Origin: Streptomyces zhihengii
Lineage (GTDB): Bacteria > Actinomycetota > Actinomycetes > Streptomycetales > Streptomycetaceae
Assembly (NCBI RefSeq): GCF_016919245.1
Contig: NZ_JAFEJA010000001.1
Location: forward strand, 4,082,001-4,146,000
Direction of reading: 5' to 3'
Length of the DNA stretch: 64,000 bases
This document shows, one piece after another, positions 32,971 through 41,508 of the stretch. Each line of letters begins with the position of its first letter. Position 1 is the stretch's first letter. The notes beneath the pieces are model-generated. The model was not told the DNA's origin. It ran no database searches and saw nothing but the letters and a program-made list of their open reading frames with translations. The translations under genes were made by a program, and so were the position numbers.

Positions 32971-34398
32971 ATGAGCGTTGTCACCAACACGACCACGATC
33001 GGCGCGATCGACGCGCCGAGCCGGCGGAACACCGAGCTGATCCTGCTCGGCTTCGCCGTCGCGATCCCGGTGTTCGCGTACATCAACGTGGGCCTCGCCC
33101 TCGACGGCGAGCTGCCCGCGGGCGTCCTCGGCTACGGGCTGGGCCTCGGCCTGCTCGCCGGTGTCGCCCATATCGTGGTGCGCAGATTCGCCAAATACGC
33201 CGATCCCCTGCTGCTGCCGCTGGCCACCCTGCTCAACGGGCTGGGCCTGGTGCTGATCTGGCGCCTGGACCAGTCGCCCCGGCTGCTGGCGCGGAGCGAC
33301 TTCGCGCCGCAGGCCACCAACCAGCTCATGTACTCCGCACTCGGCATCGCGCTCTTCGTCGGCGTGCTCCTGGTGCTCAAGGACCACCGCGTCCTCCAGC
33401 GCTTCACGTACATCTCGATGGCCGCGGCGATGGTGCTCCTGCTGCTGCCGCTGGTGCCGGGCCTCGGCGCGGACATCTTCGGCGCCAAGATCTGGATCCG
33501 CGTCGGCGGCTTCTCGATCCAGCCCGGTGAGTTCGCCAAGATCGTGATCGCGGTCTTCTTCTCCGGCTACCTCATGGTCAAGCGGGACGCCCTCGCGCTG
33601 GCGAGCCGCCGCTTCATGGGCCTCTACCTGCCCCGCGGCCGCGACCTGGGCCCGATCCTGACGATCTGGGCGATGAGCCTGCTCATCCTGATCTTCGAGA
33701 ACGACCTGGGCACCTCGCTCCTGTTCTTCGGCATGTTCGTGATCATGCTCTACGTCGCCACCGAGCGGACGAGCTGGATCGTGATCGGCATGCTGATGTC
33801 GGCGGGCGGCGCCGTGGTCGTGGCCTCCTTCGCCAGCCATGTGCAGTCCCGTGTGGCCGCCTGGATCGACCCCTTCGGCTGCCTGGAGACGGCGCCCGAG
33901 GGCTCCAACATGATCTACGCCTGCGACCAGATGACCCAGGTGCTGATGTCCTTCGGCTCCGGCGGCGTCATCGGCACCGGCCTCGGCCAGGGCAACTCCG
34001 ACCTGATCAGCTTCGCCGCCAACTCCGACTTCATCTTCGCCACCGTCGGCGAGGAGCTCGGGCTGACCGGCGTGATGGCGTTCCTGCTGCTCTACGGGCT
34101 GATCATCGAACGCGGAGTCCGCACCGCGCTCGCCGCCCGCGACCCCTTCGGCAAGCTCTTCGCGATCGGCCTCTCCGGCGCCTTCGCGCTCCAGGTGTTC
34201 GTCGTCGCCGGCGGCGTGATGGGCCTCATCCCGCTGACCGGTATGACGATGCCGTTCCTGGCGGCCGGTGGTTCGTCCGTCATCGCCAACTGGGCACTGA
34301 TCGGCATCCTGATCAGGATCAGCGACACGGCGCGCCGTCCCGCGCCCGCGCCCGCCCCGTCCCCCGACGCCGAGATGACCCAGGTGGTCCGACCGTGA
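32971..34398 (+). CDS. rodA: SEDS family peptidoglycan glycosyltransferase RodA/FtsW type
   Basis: This 475-residue polytopic membrane protein has about ten helices. SEDS signatures are GAKIWIRVGGFSIQPGEFAKI (about 170-190), FENDLGTSLLFFG with the catalytic aspartate, and GLTGMTMPFLAAGGSSVIAN region near the end. It polymerises lipid II into glycan strands with a partner class B PBP. The partner pbpA follows with a GTGA overlap. The same gene order is found in M. tuberculosis. Confidence 0.96.
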   Translation: MSVVTNTTTIGAIDAPSRRNTELILLGFAVAIPVFAYINVGLALDGELPAGVLGYGLGLGLLAGVAHIVVRRFAKYADPLLLPLATLLNGLGLVLIWRLDQSPRLLARSDFAPQATNQLMYSALGIALFVGVLLVLKDHRVLQRFTYISMAAAMVLLLLPLVPGLGADIFGAKIWIRVGGFSIQPGEFAKIVIAVFFSGYLMVKRDALALASRRFMGLYLPRGRDLGPILTIWAMSLLILIFENDLGTSLLFFGMFVIMLYVATERTSWIVIGMLMSAGGAVVVASFASHVQSRVAAWIDPFGCLETAPEGSNMIYACDQMTQVLMSFGSGGVIGTGLGQGNSDLISFAANSDFIFATVGEELGLTGVMAFLLLYGLIIERGVRTALAARDPFGKLFAIGLSGAFALQVFVVAGGVMGLIPLTGMTMPFLAAGGSSVIANWALIGILIRISDTARRPAPAPAPSPDAEMTQVVRP

Positions 34399-35852
34399 AC
34401 AAGCCCCTGCGCCGGATCGCGATCTTCTGCGGAATCCTGGTCCTCGCCCTGATGATCCGGGACAACTGGCTCCAGTACGTCCGGGCCGACGAGCTCAACG
34501 ACCACAAGCTCAACAAGCGGGTGGAGATCGAGCGCTACGCCCACGAGCGCGGCAACATCATCGTCGACGGCCAGGCCGTGACCGGCTCGGTCGAGACCGA
34601 GGACACCTACTACAAGTACAAGCGCACCTACACCGACGGCTCCATGTGGGCCCCGGTGACCGGGTACGCCTCCCAGGTGTTCGGCGCCAACCAGCTTGAG
34701 AAGCTCGAGGACGGGATCCTCAGCGGCAACTCGGACCAGCTCTTCTTCGACCGCACGATGGCGATGTTCACCGGCGACAAGAAGAAGGGCGGCAACGTCG
34801 TCACCACCCTCAACGGCAAGGCCCAGAAGGCCGCCTTCGAGGGACTCGGCAAGAAGAAGGGCGCCGTCGCGGCGATCGACCCGAAGACGGGCAAGATCCT
34901 CGCGCTGGCCTCGACGCCGTCGTACGACCCCTCCTCCTTCGCCGGCCGGCTGAAGGACGACGAGAAGGCCTGGGTGTCCCTGAACAAGGACACCGACAAG
35001 CCGATGCTCAACCGCGCGCTGCGCGAGACCTACCCGCCCGGCTCCACCTTCAAGGTGGTCACGGCGGCGGCCGCGCTGGAGAACGGCGCGGTCGACGACA
35101 TCGACGCGGCGACGGACACCCCCGAGCCCTACATCCTCCCCGGCACCCAGACCCCCATGGTCAACCACGCCTCGGGCTGCAAGAACGCCAGCCTGAACCG
35201 TGCCATGGAGGTGTCCTGCAACTCCGTCTTCGCCAAGCTCGGTGACGACGTGACCCGGGACAAGATGGTCGAGACGGCGGAGAAGTTCGGCTTCAACAAC
35301 GGGGAGATCGACACCCCCGTCCGCGCGGCCACCTCCGTCTACGACAAGGAGATGAGCCGCGACGGCAACGCCCAGTCCTCCATCGGCCAGTTCAACACCG
35401 CGGCCACCCCGCTGCAGATGGCCATGGTGACGGCGGCGATCGCCAACGACGGCCGGCTGATGAAGCCGTACATGATCGACTCCCTGGTGTCGCCCGACCT
35501 CGACGTGATCCAGCAGAACGAGCCGGAGGAGATGAGCCGGCCGCTCTCCGCGGAGAACGCCCAGCTCCTCCAGCAGATGATGGAGAACGTGGTCGAGCGC
35601 GGCACCGGCGGCAACGCGGCGATCAACGGCGTGAAGGTCGGCGGCAAGACCGGTACCGCCCAGCACGGCGAGAACAACAGCAAGAACCCGTACGCCTGGT
35701 TCATCTCGTACGCCAAGGGCGCGGACGGTTCGCCGGTCGCCGTCGCCGTGGTGGTCGAGGACAGCGAAGCCCGTCGTGACGACATCTCCGGAGGCGGCCT
35801 CGCGGCCCCCATCGCGAAGGCCGTCATGAAGGCAGTGCTCGACGACAAGTGA
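34395..35852 (+). CDS. pbpA: Class B penicillin-binding protein PbpA
   Basis: This 485-residue transpeptidase has an N-terminal membrane helix (IAIFCGILVLALMI), a dimerisation domain, and a transpeptidase domain with PGSTFK (catalytic Ser and Lys, SxxK), SCN (SxN) and GGKTGTAQ (KTG). It cross-links the glycan made by RodA. The GTG start overlaps the rodA stop. This transpeptidase is shorter than the FtsI-type PBP3 that acts at septa. Confidence 0.96.
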   Translation: MNKPLRRIAIFCGILVLALMIRDNWLQYVRADELNDHKLNKRVEIERYAHERGNIIVDGQAVTGSVETEDTYYKYKRTYTDGSMWAPVTGYASQVFGANQLEKLEDGILSGNSDQLFFDRTMAMFTGDKKKGGNVVTTLNGKAQKAAFEGLGKKKGAVAAIDPKTGKILALASTPSYDPSSFAGRLKDDEKAWVSLNKDTDKPMLNRALRETYPPGSTFKVVTAAAALENGAVDDIDAATDTPEPYILPGTQTPMVNHASGCKNASLNRAMEVSCNSVFAKLGDDVTRDKMVETAEKFGFNNGEIDTPVRAATSVYDKEMSRDGNAQSSIGQFNTAATPLQMAMVTAAIANDGRLMKPYMIDSLVSPDLDVIQQNEPEEMSRPLSAENAQLLQQMMENVVERGTGGNAAINGVKVGGKTGTAQHGENNSKNPYAWFISYAKGADGSPVAVAVVVEDSEARRDDISGGGLAAPIAKAVMKAVLDDK

Positions 35853-35900
35853 CCAGGATCACCTCCGGCCCGCATACCTGCACATTGCGGTTCCGGTTGC

Positions 35901-35917
35901 GATACCGGTCGGGTATC
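35901..35917. promoter_or_regulatory. Inverted repeat upstream of pknB
   Basis: GATACC-GGTCG-GGTATC is a 6-5-6 bp palindrome in the 179-bp gap between pbpA and pknB. A possible -10 TAGCGT lies downstream at 35957-35962. It could be an operator for a separate pknB promoter. This is inferred from symmetry only. Confidence 0.4.
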
Positions 35918-36031
35918 AGCTGACGCTCCCGGGCGGATCGGGCACTGCCTGCCCGGTAGCGTATGCGCGAACAGCACACCGGCGGACCACACACGGGTGC
36001 GGTCGGGACTGACGGAGAGGGCTGGAAGGTT

Positions 36032-38035
36032 ATGGAAGAGCCGCGTCGCCTCGGCGGCCGGTACGAACTGGGCTCGGTGCTCGGCCGCGGTGGAATGGCC
36101 GAGGTCTACCTCGCCCACGACACCCGGCTCGGCCGCACCGTCGCCGTGAAGACGCTGCGGGCCGACCTCGCCCGAGACCCGTCCTTCCAGGCCCGGTTCC
36201 GCCGTGAGGCCCAGTCGGCCGCCTCGCTCAACCACCCCGCGATCGTCGCTGTCTACGACACCGGCGAGGACATGGTGTACGACAGCGCCGCCGGCGGAGG
36301 TGCCGGCGTCTCGATCCCGTACATCGTCATGGAGTACGTGGACGGCTCCACGCTGCGCGAGCTGCTGCACTCCGGGCGCAAGCTGCTGCCCGAGCGCACG
36401 CTGGAGATGACCATCGGCATCCTCCAGGCGCTGGAGTACTCGCACCGCAACGGCATCGTCCACCGCGACATCAAGCCGGCGAACGTCATGCTGACGCGCA
36501 CCGGCCAGGTCAAGGTCATGGACTTCGGCATCGCCCGCGCCATGGGCGACTCCGGCATGACGATGACGCAGACCGCGGCCGTGATCGGCACCGCCCAGTA
36601 CCTCTCCCCCGAGCAGGCCAAGGGCGAGCAGGTCGACGCCCGCTCCGACCTGTACTCGACCGGGTGCCTGCTGTACGAACTGCTCACCGTCCGCCCGCCG
36701 TTCGTGGGCGACTCCCCGGTGGCCGTGGCGTACCAGCACGTCCGCGAGGAGCCGCAGCCGCCCAGCAACTTCGACCCCGAGATCACGCCCGAGATGGACG
36801 CGATCGTGTTGAAGGCCCTGGTCAAGGACCCCGACTACCGCTACCAGTCCGCCGACGAGATGCGTGCCGACATCGAGGCCTGCCTCGACGGCCAGCCCGT
36901 GGCGGCGACGGCGGCGATGGGCGCGGTCGGCTACGGCGGCTACGCCCCCGACGACCAGCCGACGACGGCGCTGCGCGCGACCGACCCGGCCGGCCAGACC
37001 TCGATGCTCCCGCCGGTCAACCCGGACGACGGCGGCTACGGCGGGTACGACGACCGTCCGGACCGCCGCCGCCAGAAGAAGTCGAACACCTCGACGATCC
37101 TGCTGGTGGTCGCGGGCGTCCTGGTCCTGATCGGGGCAATCCTGATCGGCCGGACGATCTTCAACGAGAGCGAGGGATCGGCCCAGGTGCCGGTGCCGCA
37201 GCTGGTGGGCAAGACGCTCCAGGAGGCGGAGGACGCCGCCCGGAACGCCCAGGTGACGATCGCCCAGGGCTCTCCGGAGCGGTGCGACCAGCCCAAGGGC
37301 AGCATCTGCAGCCAGACCCCGCAGCCGCCGGCCAACATGAACGAGGGCGACACCATCACGGTCGTCGTCTCCGAGGGCGCTCCGAAGATCAAGGTGCCCG
37401 ACGTCGTGGACCGCGAGCGGGAGCGGGCCACCGAGATCCTCGAGAAGGACAAGTTCAAGGTCGAGATCGAGGAGACCGAGTCCTCGGACGCCGAGCCCGG
37501 GACGGTGCTGAAGCAGGACCCCGAGGCCGACAGCATGGCCGAGACGGGCGCCACGGTGACCCTGACGGTCGCCAAGGAGGCGAAGCAGGACCTGCCGAAC
37601 GTGGTGGGCCAGCAGTTCGCCAACGCCAAGTCCCAGCTGGAGATCGCCGAGTTCGAGGTCGTCCGGCAGGACGTCGACTCCGACCAGCCCAAGGACACGG
37701 TCGTCGCGCAGGACCCGCAGCCCGGCAAGGTCACCAAGGGCACCAAGGTCACCCTGCAGGTCTCCAAGGGACCGGCGCAGACGCAGTCTCCGGTGCCCGT
37801 CGAGATCCTGGGCAAGCGGCTGGGCGAGGCGAAGCAGATCCTGGCGCAGGCCGGATTCACCAACGTCTCGGTGGCGCCCGGCAACCCGGGTGACGACAAC
37901 GCGATCGTCCGCAACTCCAACCCGACGCCCGGCACGCCGGTCGACCCGGCCACCACGCCGGTCGTCCTGGAGACGTTCGGCGGCGGCGGAAACGGCAACG
38001 GCGGTGGCGGCTTCATCGGCGGCAACGACGGCTGA
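36032..38035 (+). CDS. pknB: PASTA-domain Ser/Thr protein kinase PknB
   Basis: This 667-residue kinase has an N-terminal catalytic domain (about 10-275) with LGRGGMAEVYLA, VAVKTL, HRDIKPANVML, MDFGIAR and GTAQYLSPEQA (activation loop with threonines), a linker, one membrane helix (about 354-376), and four extracellular PASTA domains starting near VPQLVGK, VPDVVDR, LPNVVGQ and VPVEILGK. PASTA domains sense muropeptides or lipid II. The kinase regulates growth and wall synthesis. The ATG at 36032 fits homologues; an upstream in-frame ATG at 35963 is less likely. The tail is Gly/Asn-rich. Confidence 0.95.
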   Translation: MEEPRRLGGRYELGSVLGRGGMAEVYLAHDTRLGRTVAVKTLRADLARDPSFQARFRREAQSAASLNHPAIVAVYDTGEDMVYDSAAGGGAGVSIPYIVMEYVDGSTLRELLHSGRKLLPERTLEMTIGILQALEYSHRNGIVHRDIKPANVMLTRTGQVKVMDFGIARAMGDSGMTMTQTAAVIGTAQYLSPEQAKGEQVDARSDLYSTGCLLYELLTVRPPFVGDSPVAVAYQHVREEPQPPSNFDPEITPEMDAIVLKALVKDPDYRYQSADEMRADIEACLDGQPVAATAAMGAVGYGGYAPDDQPTTALRATDPAGQTSMLPPVNPDDGGYGGYDDRPDRRRQKKSNTSTILLVVAGVLVLIGAILIGRTIFNESEGSAQVPVPQLVGKTLQEAEDAARNAQVTIAQGSPERCDQPKGSICSQTPQPPANMNEGDTITVVVSEGAPKIKVPDVVDRERERATEILEKDKFKVEIEETESSDAEPGTVLKQDPEADSMAETGATVTLTVAKEAKQDLPNVVGQQFANAKSQLEIAEFEVVRQDVDSDQPKDTVVAQDPQPGKVTKGTKVTLQVSKGPAQTQSPVPVEILGKRLGEAKQILAQAGFTNVSVAPGNPGDDNAIVRNSNPTPGTPVDPATTPVVLETFGGGGNGNGGGGFIGGNDG

Positions 38036-38052
38036 CGCCGTACGACGGCCAT

Positions 38053-38091
38053 GGAAGGGCCCCGGCACCTCATCAGGTGCCGGGGCCTTCC
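38053..38091. terminator. Terminator after pknB
   Basis: GGAAGGGCCCCGGCACCT pairs with AGGTGCCGGGGCCTTCC, with one bulged G, around a CATC loop. It ends the fhaA-pknB operon. About 130 bp of featureless DNA separate it from the convergent sortase. Confidence 0.88.
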
Positions 38092-38222
38092 CCGTGGTCC
38101 AGACGGCCGCCGGCGGGGGCCTGCCGGCCCTCGGAGGGGCTTGCGAGGGCGGCGCGGCGGGAGATCGAGTCCGGTACCGCGCCGGGGCCAGGGCCGTGCC
38201 CCGCGCGCGCCGGAGGCCCGGC

Positions 38223-38900
38223 TCAGCCCAGCTCGGCCGGCGGGGTGCGCTTCGCGTCCACCTTCTCCGTGCGGGTCAGCTCGCCCCAGACGATGTAGCG
38301 GAAGTCCGAGGTGTAGACGGGCGTGCACGTCGTCAGCGTGATGTAGCGGCCCGGCGTCTTCTTCCCGGACTCCTCCGGGACCGGCTGCAGCACGTCCACG
38401 TTGTACTTCGAGGTCTTGGGGAGCGTCTTGTAGACCTTGTAGACGTACCAGGTGTCCTTCGTCTCGAAGACGATCGGGTCACCGTTCCTGATCCTGTGGA
38501 TGTTGTGGAACTTGGCGCCGTGGCCGTCCCGGTGCGCGGCGAGCGTGAAGTTGCCCTCGGGGTCCCAGGGGAGGGCGGACTCGATCGGGTCGGTGTAGTA
38601 GCCGGCGATGCCCTTGTTGAGCGCCTTGGTGTCGGTGCCCTTCTTGACGAGCACCTCGCCCTCGTCCATGGCCGGCACGTGGAGGAAACCTATGCCGTCC
38701 TTGGTGTCCAGCGCCCCGGGGCCGCTGCTCTGCCAGCCGTCGCGCATCCGGTCGCCCTGCGCGGAGGCCTCACGGTCGGCGAGGACGTTCGTCCACCACA
38801 GCGAGTAGACGACGAAGAGCCCCAGGACGACGCCCGTGGTGATCAGCAGCTCTCCGAAGACGCTGATGGCGCCGGCGATCCGGCCTCGTGCACGTGCCAC
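38223..38900 (-). CDS. srtE: Class E sortase, short form
   Basis: This 225-residue sortase has an N-terminal membrane helix (about 12-38) and a catalytic domain with LAAHRDGHG (catalytic His), TLTTCTPVYTSDFR (catalytic Cys in TLTTC and Arg in SDFR). Class E sortases anchor LAxTG proteins such as the long chaplins to the wall in streptomycetes, where a tandem srtE pair lies next to pknB. The GTG start is at 38900, 24 bp after the second sortase gene. Confidence 0.94.
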   Translation of the reverse strand: MARARGRIAGAISVFGELLITTGVVLGLFVVYSLWWTNVLADREASAQGDRMRDGWQSSGPGALDTKDGIGFLHVPAMDEGEVLVKKGTDTKALNKGIAGYYTDPIESALPWDPEGNFTLAAHRDGHGAKFHNIHRIRNGDPIVFETKDTWYVYKVYKTLPKTSKYNVDVLQPVPEESGKKTPGRYITLTTCTPVYTSDFRYIVWGELTRTEKVDAKRTPPAELG

Positions 38901-38924
38901 GGCACCTGTTCCTGTCTCGAAGTG

Positions 38925-40547
38925 TCAGCCGACGAGTGCGTCCGGTTTGCCCTGGCTGCGCGGCCGTTCCTCGACCATCTTGCCCCACACGATCATCCGG
39001 TAGGTACTCGTGAATTCCGGGGTGCAGGTCGTGAGCGTGATGTAGCGGCCGGGCTTCGTGAAGCCGGAACCGCGCGGCACGGGGTCGATCACCGCGACGT
39101 TGGACGGCACCGTCTGAGGCAGGATGCTCGCCATCTCGTAGGTGTAGTAGGTGTCCTGCGTCTCGACGACGATCGGATCACCCGGTTCCAGGCGGTTGAT
39201 GTAGCGGAACGGTTCGCCATGGGTGTTGCGGTGCCCGGCGACGGCGAAGTTGCCCTGCTCGTCCTCGGGCATGGCGGTCTTGAGCTTGCCCTCCGCGTAG
39301 TGCCCGACCATGCCGCGGTCGAGCACCTTGTGCTTGTCGATGCCCTCGGCGATGGGGACGACGACGTCCAGCTTGGGGATGTACATGAGGGCGAAGCCCT
39401 GGCCCGGTTCGAAGGCGTCGGGCTTGCGGCCCTTGGCCCAGTCGTCCTGGATCCGGCTGGCGGCCCGGTCGGCCTGCTGCCCGGCGAGCACGTTCGTCCA
39501 CCAGAGCTGGTAGGTGACGAAGAGGAGCATCAACACGCCGAAGGTGATGAAGAGTTCACCGATGGCGCGGCTCGCGATGACCGCGGGGCTGTCCTTGGCC
39601 GCCTTGGCCGCACGTCTGGCCTCCATGCGGGACATCGGCTTCGCCGGCTCGGCCGCCGTCTCGCCGGACTGTTCGGCGGGGGCGGGGGCGGGGGCGGCTG
39701 CGCCGCGCCGGTGGCCGCGGCCCTTGGCCGCCCGGCGGCGCTCGGCCCGCCCGGGCCCCGGGGGCACTTCGGCGGCCCGGCGCGTCTCGGAGGTGCGCAG
39801 GGCGACGGTCTCGTCGTCGGGCACGGGGCCGGGATCCGGCGCGGGCGTGGGCCGGGACGACGGGTCGGGAGCGGGGTCGGGCACGCGCAACGCCCCGCGC
39901 TCGGGGCCCGCTTCGGGACCGGCGGCGTGCCGTCCGGCGTCATGGAAGGAGCCGGCAGTCCCGGGTCCGGGCTCGGTGAACGGACGAACGTCCTGCGCCC
40001 CGGGCTCGGTGAACGGGGCAGCAGCCCCCGCTCCGGGCTCGGTGAAGGAACCGGCAGTCCCCGTCCCGGGCTCCGCGAACGGACGAGCAGCCTGCGCCCC
40101 GGGATCCGTGAACGGGGCAGCAGCCCCCGCCCCGGGCTCCGCGAAGGGGCCGGCGTGGCCCGCGCCGGAGACGGTCGCGGGTGAGTGCTGCTCGGGTGCC
40201 GGGGCGGCGTGGCGGGCCCGGGGGACCTGGGGGTCGCGCGGGTGGCCGGAGGCGGGAGCGGGCGGCGCCTCGGGCCCGCCGGCGCCGTCGGGCCCGTACC
40301 AGTCCTGGCGGTAGCCCTCGCGGTCGTACCAGTCGTACGGCTCCTGCTCCGGCGGCGCCCCGTACGCCTGGGGCGGCGTCTGCCGCCCGTACGGCTCCGG
40401 CGCGGGCTCGTCGTCCGCAGGGTCGCCGGACGGCGTCCTGAACCAGGGCGAGCCGTGGCCGCTCTGGGGCAGCGGATCCGTCAGCGGGTCGTAGCCCTCG
40501 CCGCCGTATCCGCCCGTCTCCTCGTGCCCGGGGCGCCCGGCGCTCAC
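38925..40547 (-). CDS. srtE: Class E sortase with long repeat-bearing N-terminal arm
   Basis: This 540-residue protein has a catalytic C-terminus (about 320-540): membrane helix AIGELFITFGVLMLLFVTYQ, VAGHRNTHG (His), TLTTCTPEFTSTYR (Cys, Arg). About 310 residues precede it, mostly cytoplasmic by topology, rich in Pro/Gly/Ala and acidic residues and with six 11-residue repeats (listed separately). The GTG at 40547 overlaps the pabA stop (GTGA). The extension is unusually long compared with the neighbouring 225-residue sortase. Confidence 0.93.
   Translation of the reverse strand: MSAGRPGHEETGGYGGEGYDPLTDPLPQSGHGSPWFRTPSGDPADDEPAPEPYGRQTPPQAYGAPPEQEPYDWYDREGYRQDWYGPDGAGGPEAPPAPASGHPRDPQVPRARHAAPAPEQHSPATVSGAGHAGPFAEPGAGAAAPFTDPGAQAARPFAEPGTGTAGSFTEPGAGAAAPFTEPGAQDVRPFTEPGPGTAGSFHDAGRHAAGPEAGPERGALRVPDPAPDPSSRPTPAPDPGPVPDDETVALRTSETRRAAEVPPGPGRAERRRAAKGRGHRRGAAAPAPAPAEQSGETAAEPAKPMSRMEARRAAKAAKDSPAVIASRAIGELFITFGVLMLLFVTYQLWWTNVLAGQQADRAASRIQDDWAKGRKPDAFEPGQGFALMYIPKLDVVVPIAEGIDKHKVLDRGMVGHYAEGKLKTAMPEDEQGNFAVAGHRNTHGEPFRYINRLEPGDPIVVETQDTYYTYEMASILPQTVPSNVAVIDPVPRGSGFTKPGRYITLTTCTPEFTSTYRMIVWGKMVEERPRSQGKPDALVG
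39948..40145 (-). repeat. Six 33-bp coding repeats in the sortase gene
   Basis: Six tandem 11-residue units of the form F(T/A)EPGxGxAxP/S occupy 198 bp. They are ordered as two 99-bp blocks of three unit types (GAGAAAP, GAQxxRP, GxGTAGS), so an earlier 3-unit block was duplicated. All are in frame. Confidence 0.85.
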
Positions 40548-41182
40548 GCCAGTGCCTTGCCCACCACCGGCGCGAGCCCCTCGGAACGCTGGACCGCGCC
40601 GATGTCGCCGCACTGCTCCAGCCAGTTGGCGAGCATCAGGTGACCGTGCTCCGTCAGGACCGACTCGGGGTGGAACTGCACTCCCTCGACCGGCAGTTCA
40701 CGGTGCCGGACGCCCATGATGATGCCGTCGGCCGTCCGGGCGGTGACCTCCAGCTCGTCCGGCAGCTCGGCCGGCTCGGCGGCCAGCGAGTGGTAGCGGG
40801 TCGCCGTGAACGGCGAGGGCAGCCCGGCGAAGACGCCCTTGCCCTCGTGGGTCACGAGCGAGGTCTTGCCGTGCAGCAGCTCGGGGGCGCGGTCGACGAC
40901 GCCTCCGTAGGCGACCGCCATGGACTGCATGCCCAGGCAGACCCCGAAGACGGGGATCCCGTTGTCGGCGCAGTGGCGCACCATCTCGATGCAGACCCCG
41001 GCCTCCTCGGGCGCCCCGGGACCGGGGGAGAGCAGCACCCCGTCGAAGCCGTCCCGCGCGTGCTCGGGGCGGACGGCGTCATTGCGCACCACCTCGCACT
41101 CGGCACCGAGCTGGTACAGGTACTGGACGAGGTTGAACACGAAGCTGTCGTAGTTGTCGACGACCAGGATGCGCGCGCTCAC
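40544..41182 (-). CDS. pabA: Glutamine amidotransferase, aminodeoxychorismate/anthranilate synthase component II
   Basis: This 212-residue class I amidotransferase has VDNYDSFVFNLVQYL at the N-terminus, the oxyanion motif SPGPGAPEEAG, the nucleophile in FGVCLGMQ and the His-Glu pair in GVQFHPESVLTEHG. It supplies ammonia to a chorismate-using partner for 4-aminobenzoate or anthranilate. The same position holds trpG/pabA in mycobacterial origin regions. The GTG start overlaps the stop of a small membrane protein gene, and its stop overlaps the sortase gene. No component I gene is adjacent. Confidence 0.94.
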   Translation of the reverse strand: MSARILVVDNYDSFVFNLVQYLYQLGAECEVVRNDAVRPEHARDGFDGVLLSPGPGAPEEAGVCIEMVRHCADNGIPVFGVCLGMQSMAVAYGGVVDRAPELLHGKTSLVTHEGKGVFAGLPSPFTATRYHSLAAEPAELPDELEVTARTADGIIMGVRHRELPVEGVQFHPESVLTEHGHLMLANWLEQCGDIGAVQRSEGLAPVVGKALA

Positions 41183-41352
41183 CGGCCGGCCCCCTCTCCG
41201 TCGACCGTCACGTCGCCGAACGGGAGCAGCGGCTCCGCCCACGGGAAGACGTACTGGAACAACACGTAGACGACCGCGAGGGCCAGCACGAGCGAGATGA
41301 TCCCCCGCACCCATGCGTTCCCCGGCAGATGCCGCCAGATCCAGCCGTACAT
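41179..41352 (-). CDS. Small membrane protein upstream of pabA
   Basis: This is a 57-residue ORF. The ATG at 41352 has an AAGGGA site. The product begins MYGWIWRHLPGNAW, has one membrane helix (about 18-38) and a Pro-rich, acidic outer end (VDGEGAGR). Its stop overlaps the pabA GTG (GTGA), which strongly supports translation. No family is recognised; the conserved-looking start and position suggest a real gene. Confidence 0.8.
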   Translation of the reverse strand: MYGWIWRHLPGNAWVRGIISLVLALAVVYVLFQYVFPWAEPLLPFGDVTVDGEGAGR

Positions 41353-41508
41353 GCCGTCCCTTTCCGTTCGGTACGGGACCAGACTAAAGGTCGGCGGGGG
41401 CCCGTGGGTCGGCTGTGGAAAGCCTGCCGTTTGCCGTCCGTCACAGCCGCGGGGCCCGGCCGGCCCCCGGCGGGAGGGCCGCTCGCGCCGCCGCGGGGGC
41501 GGGGACGG

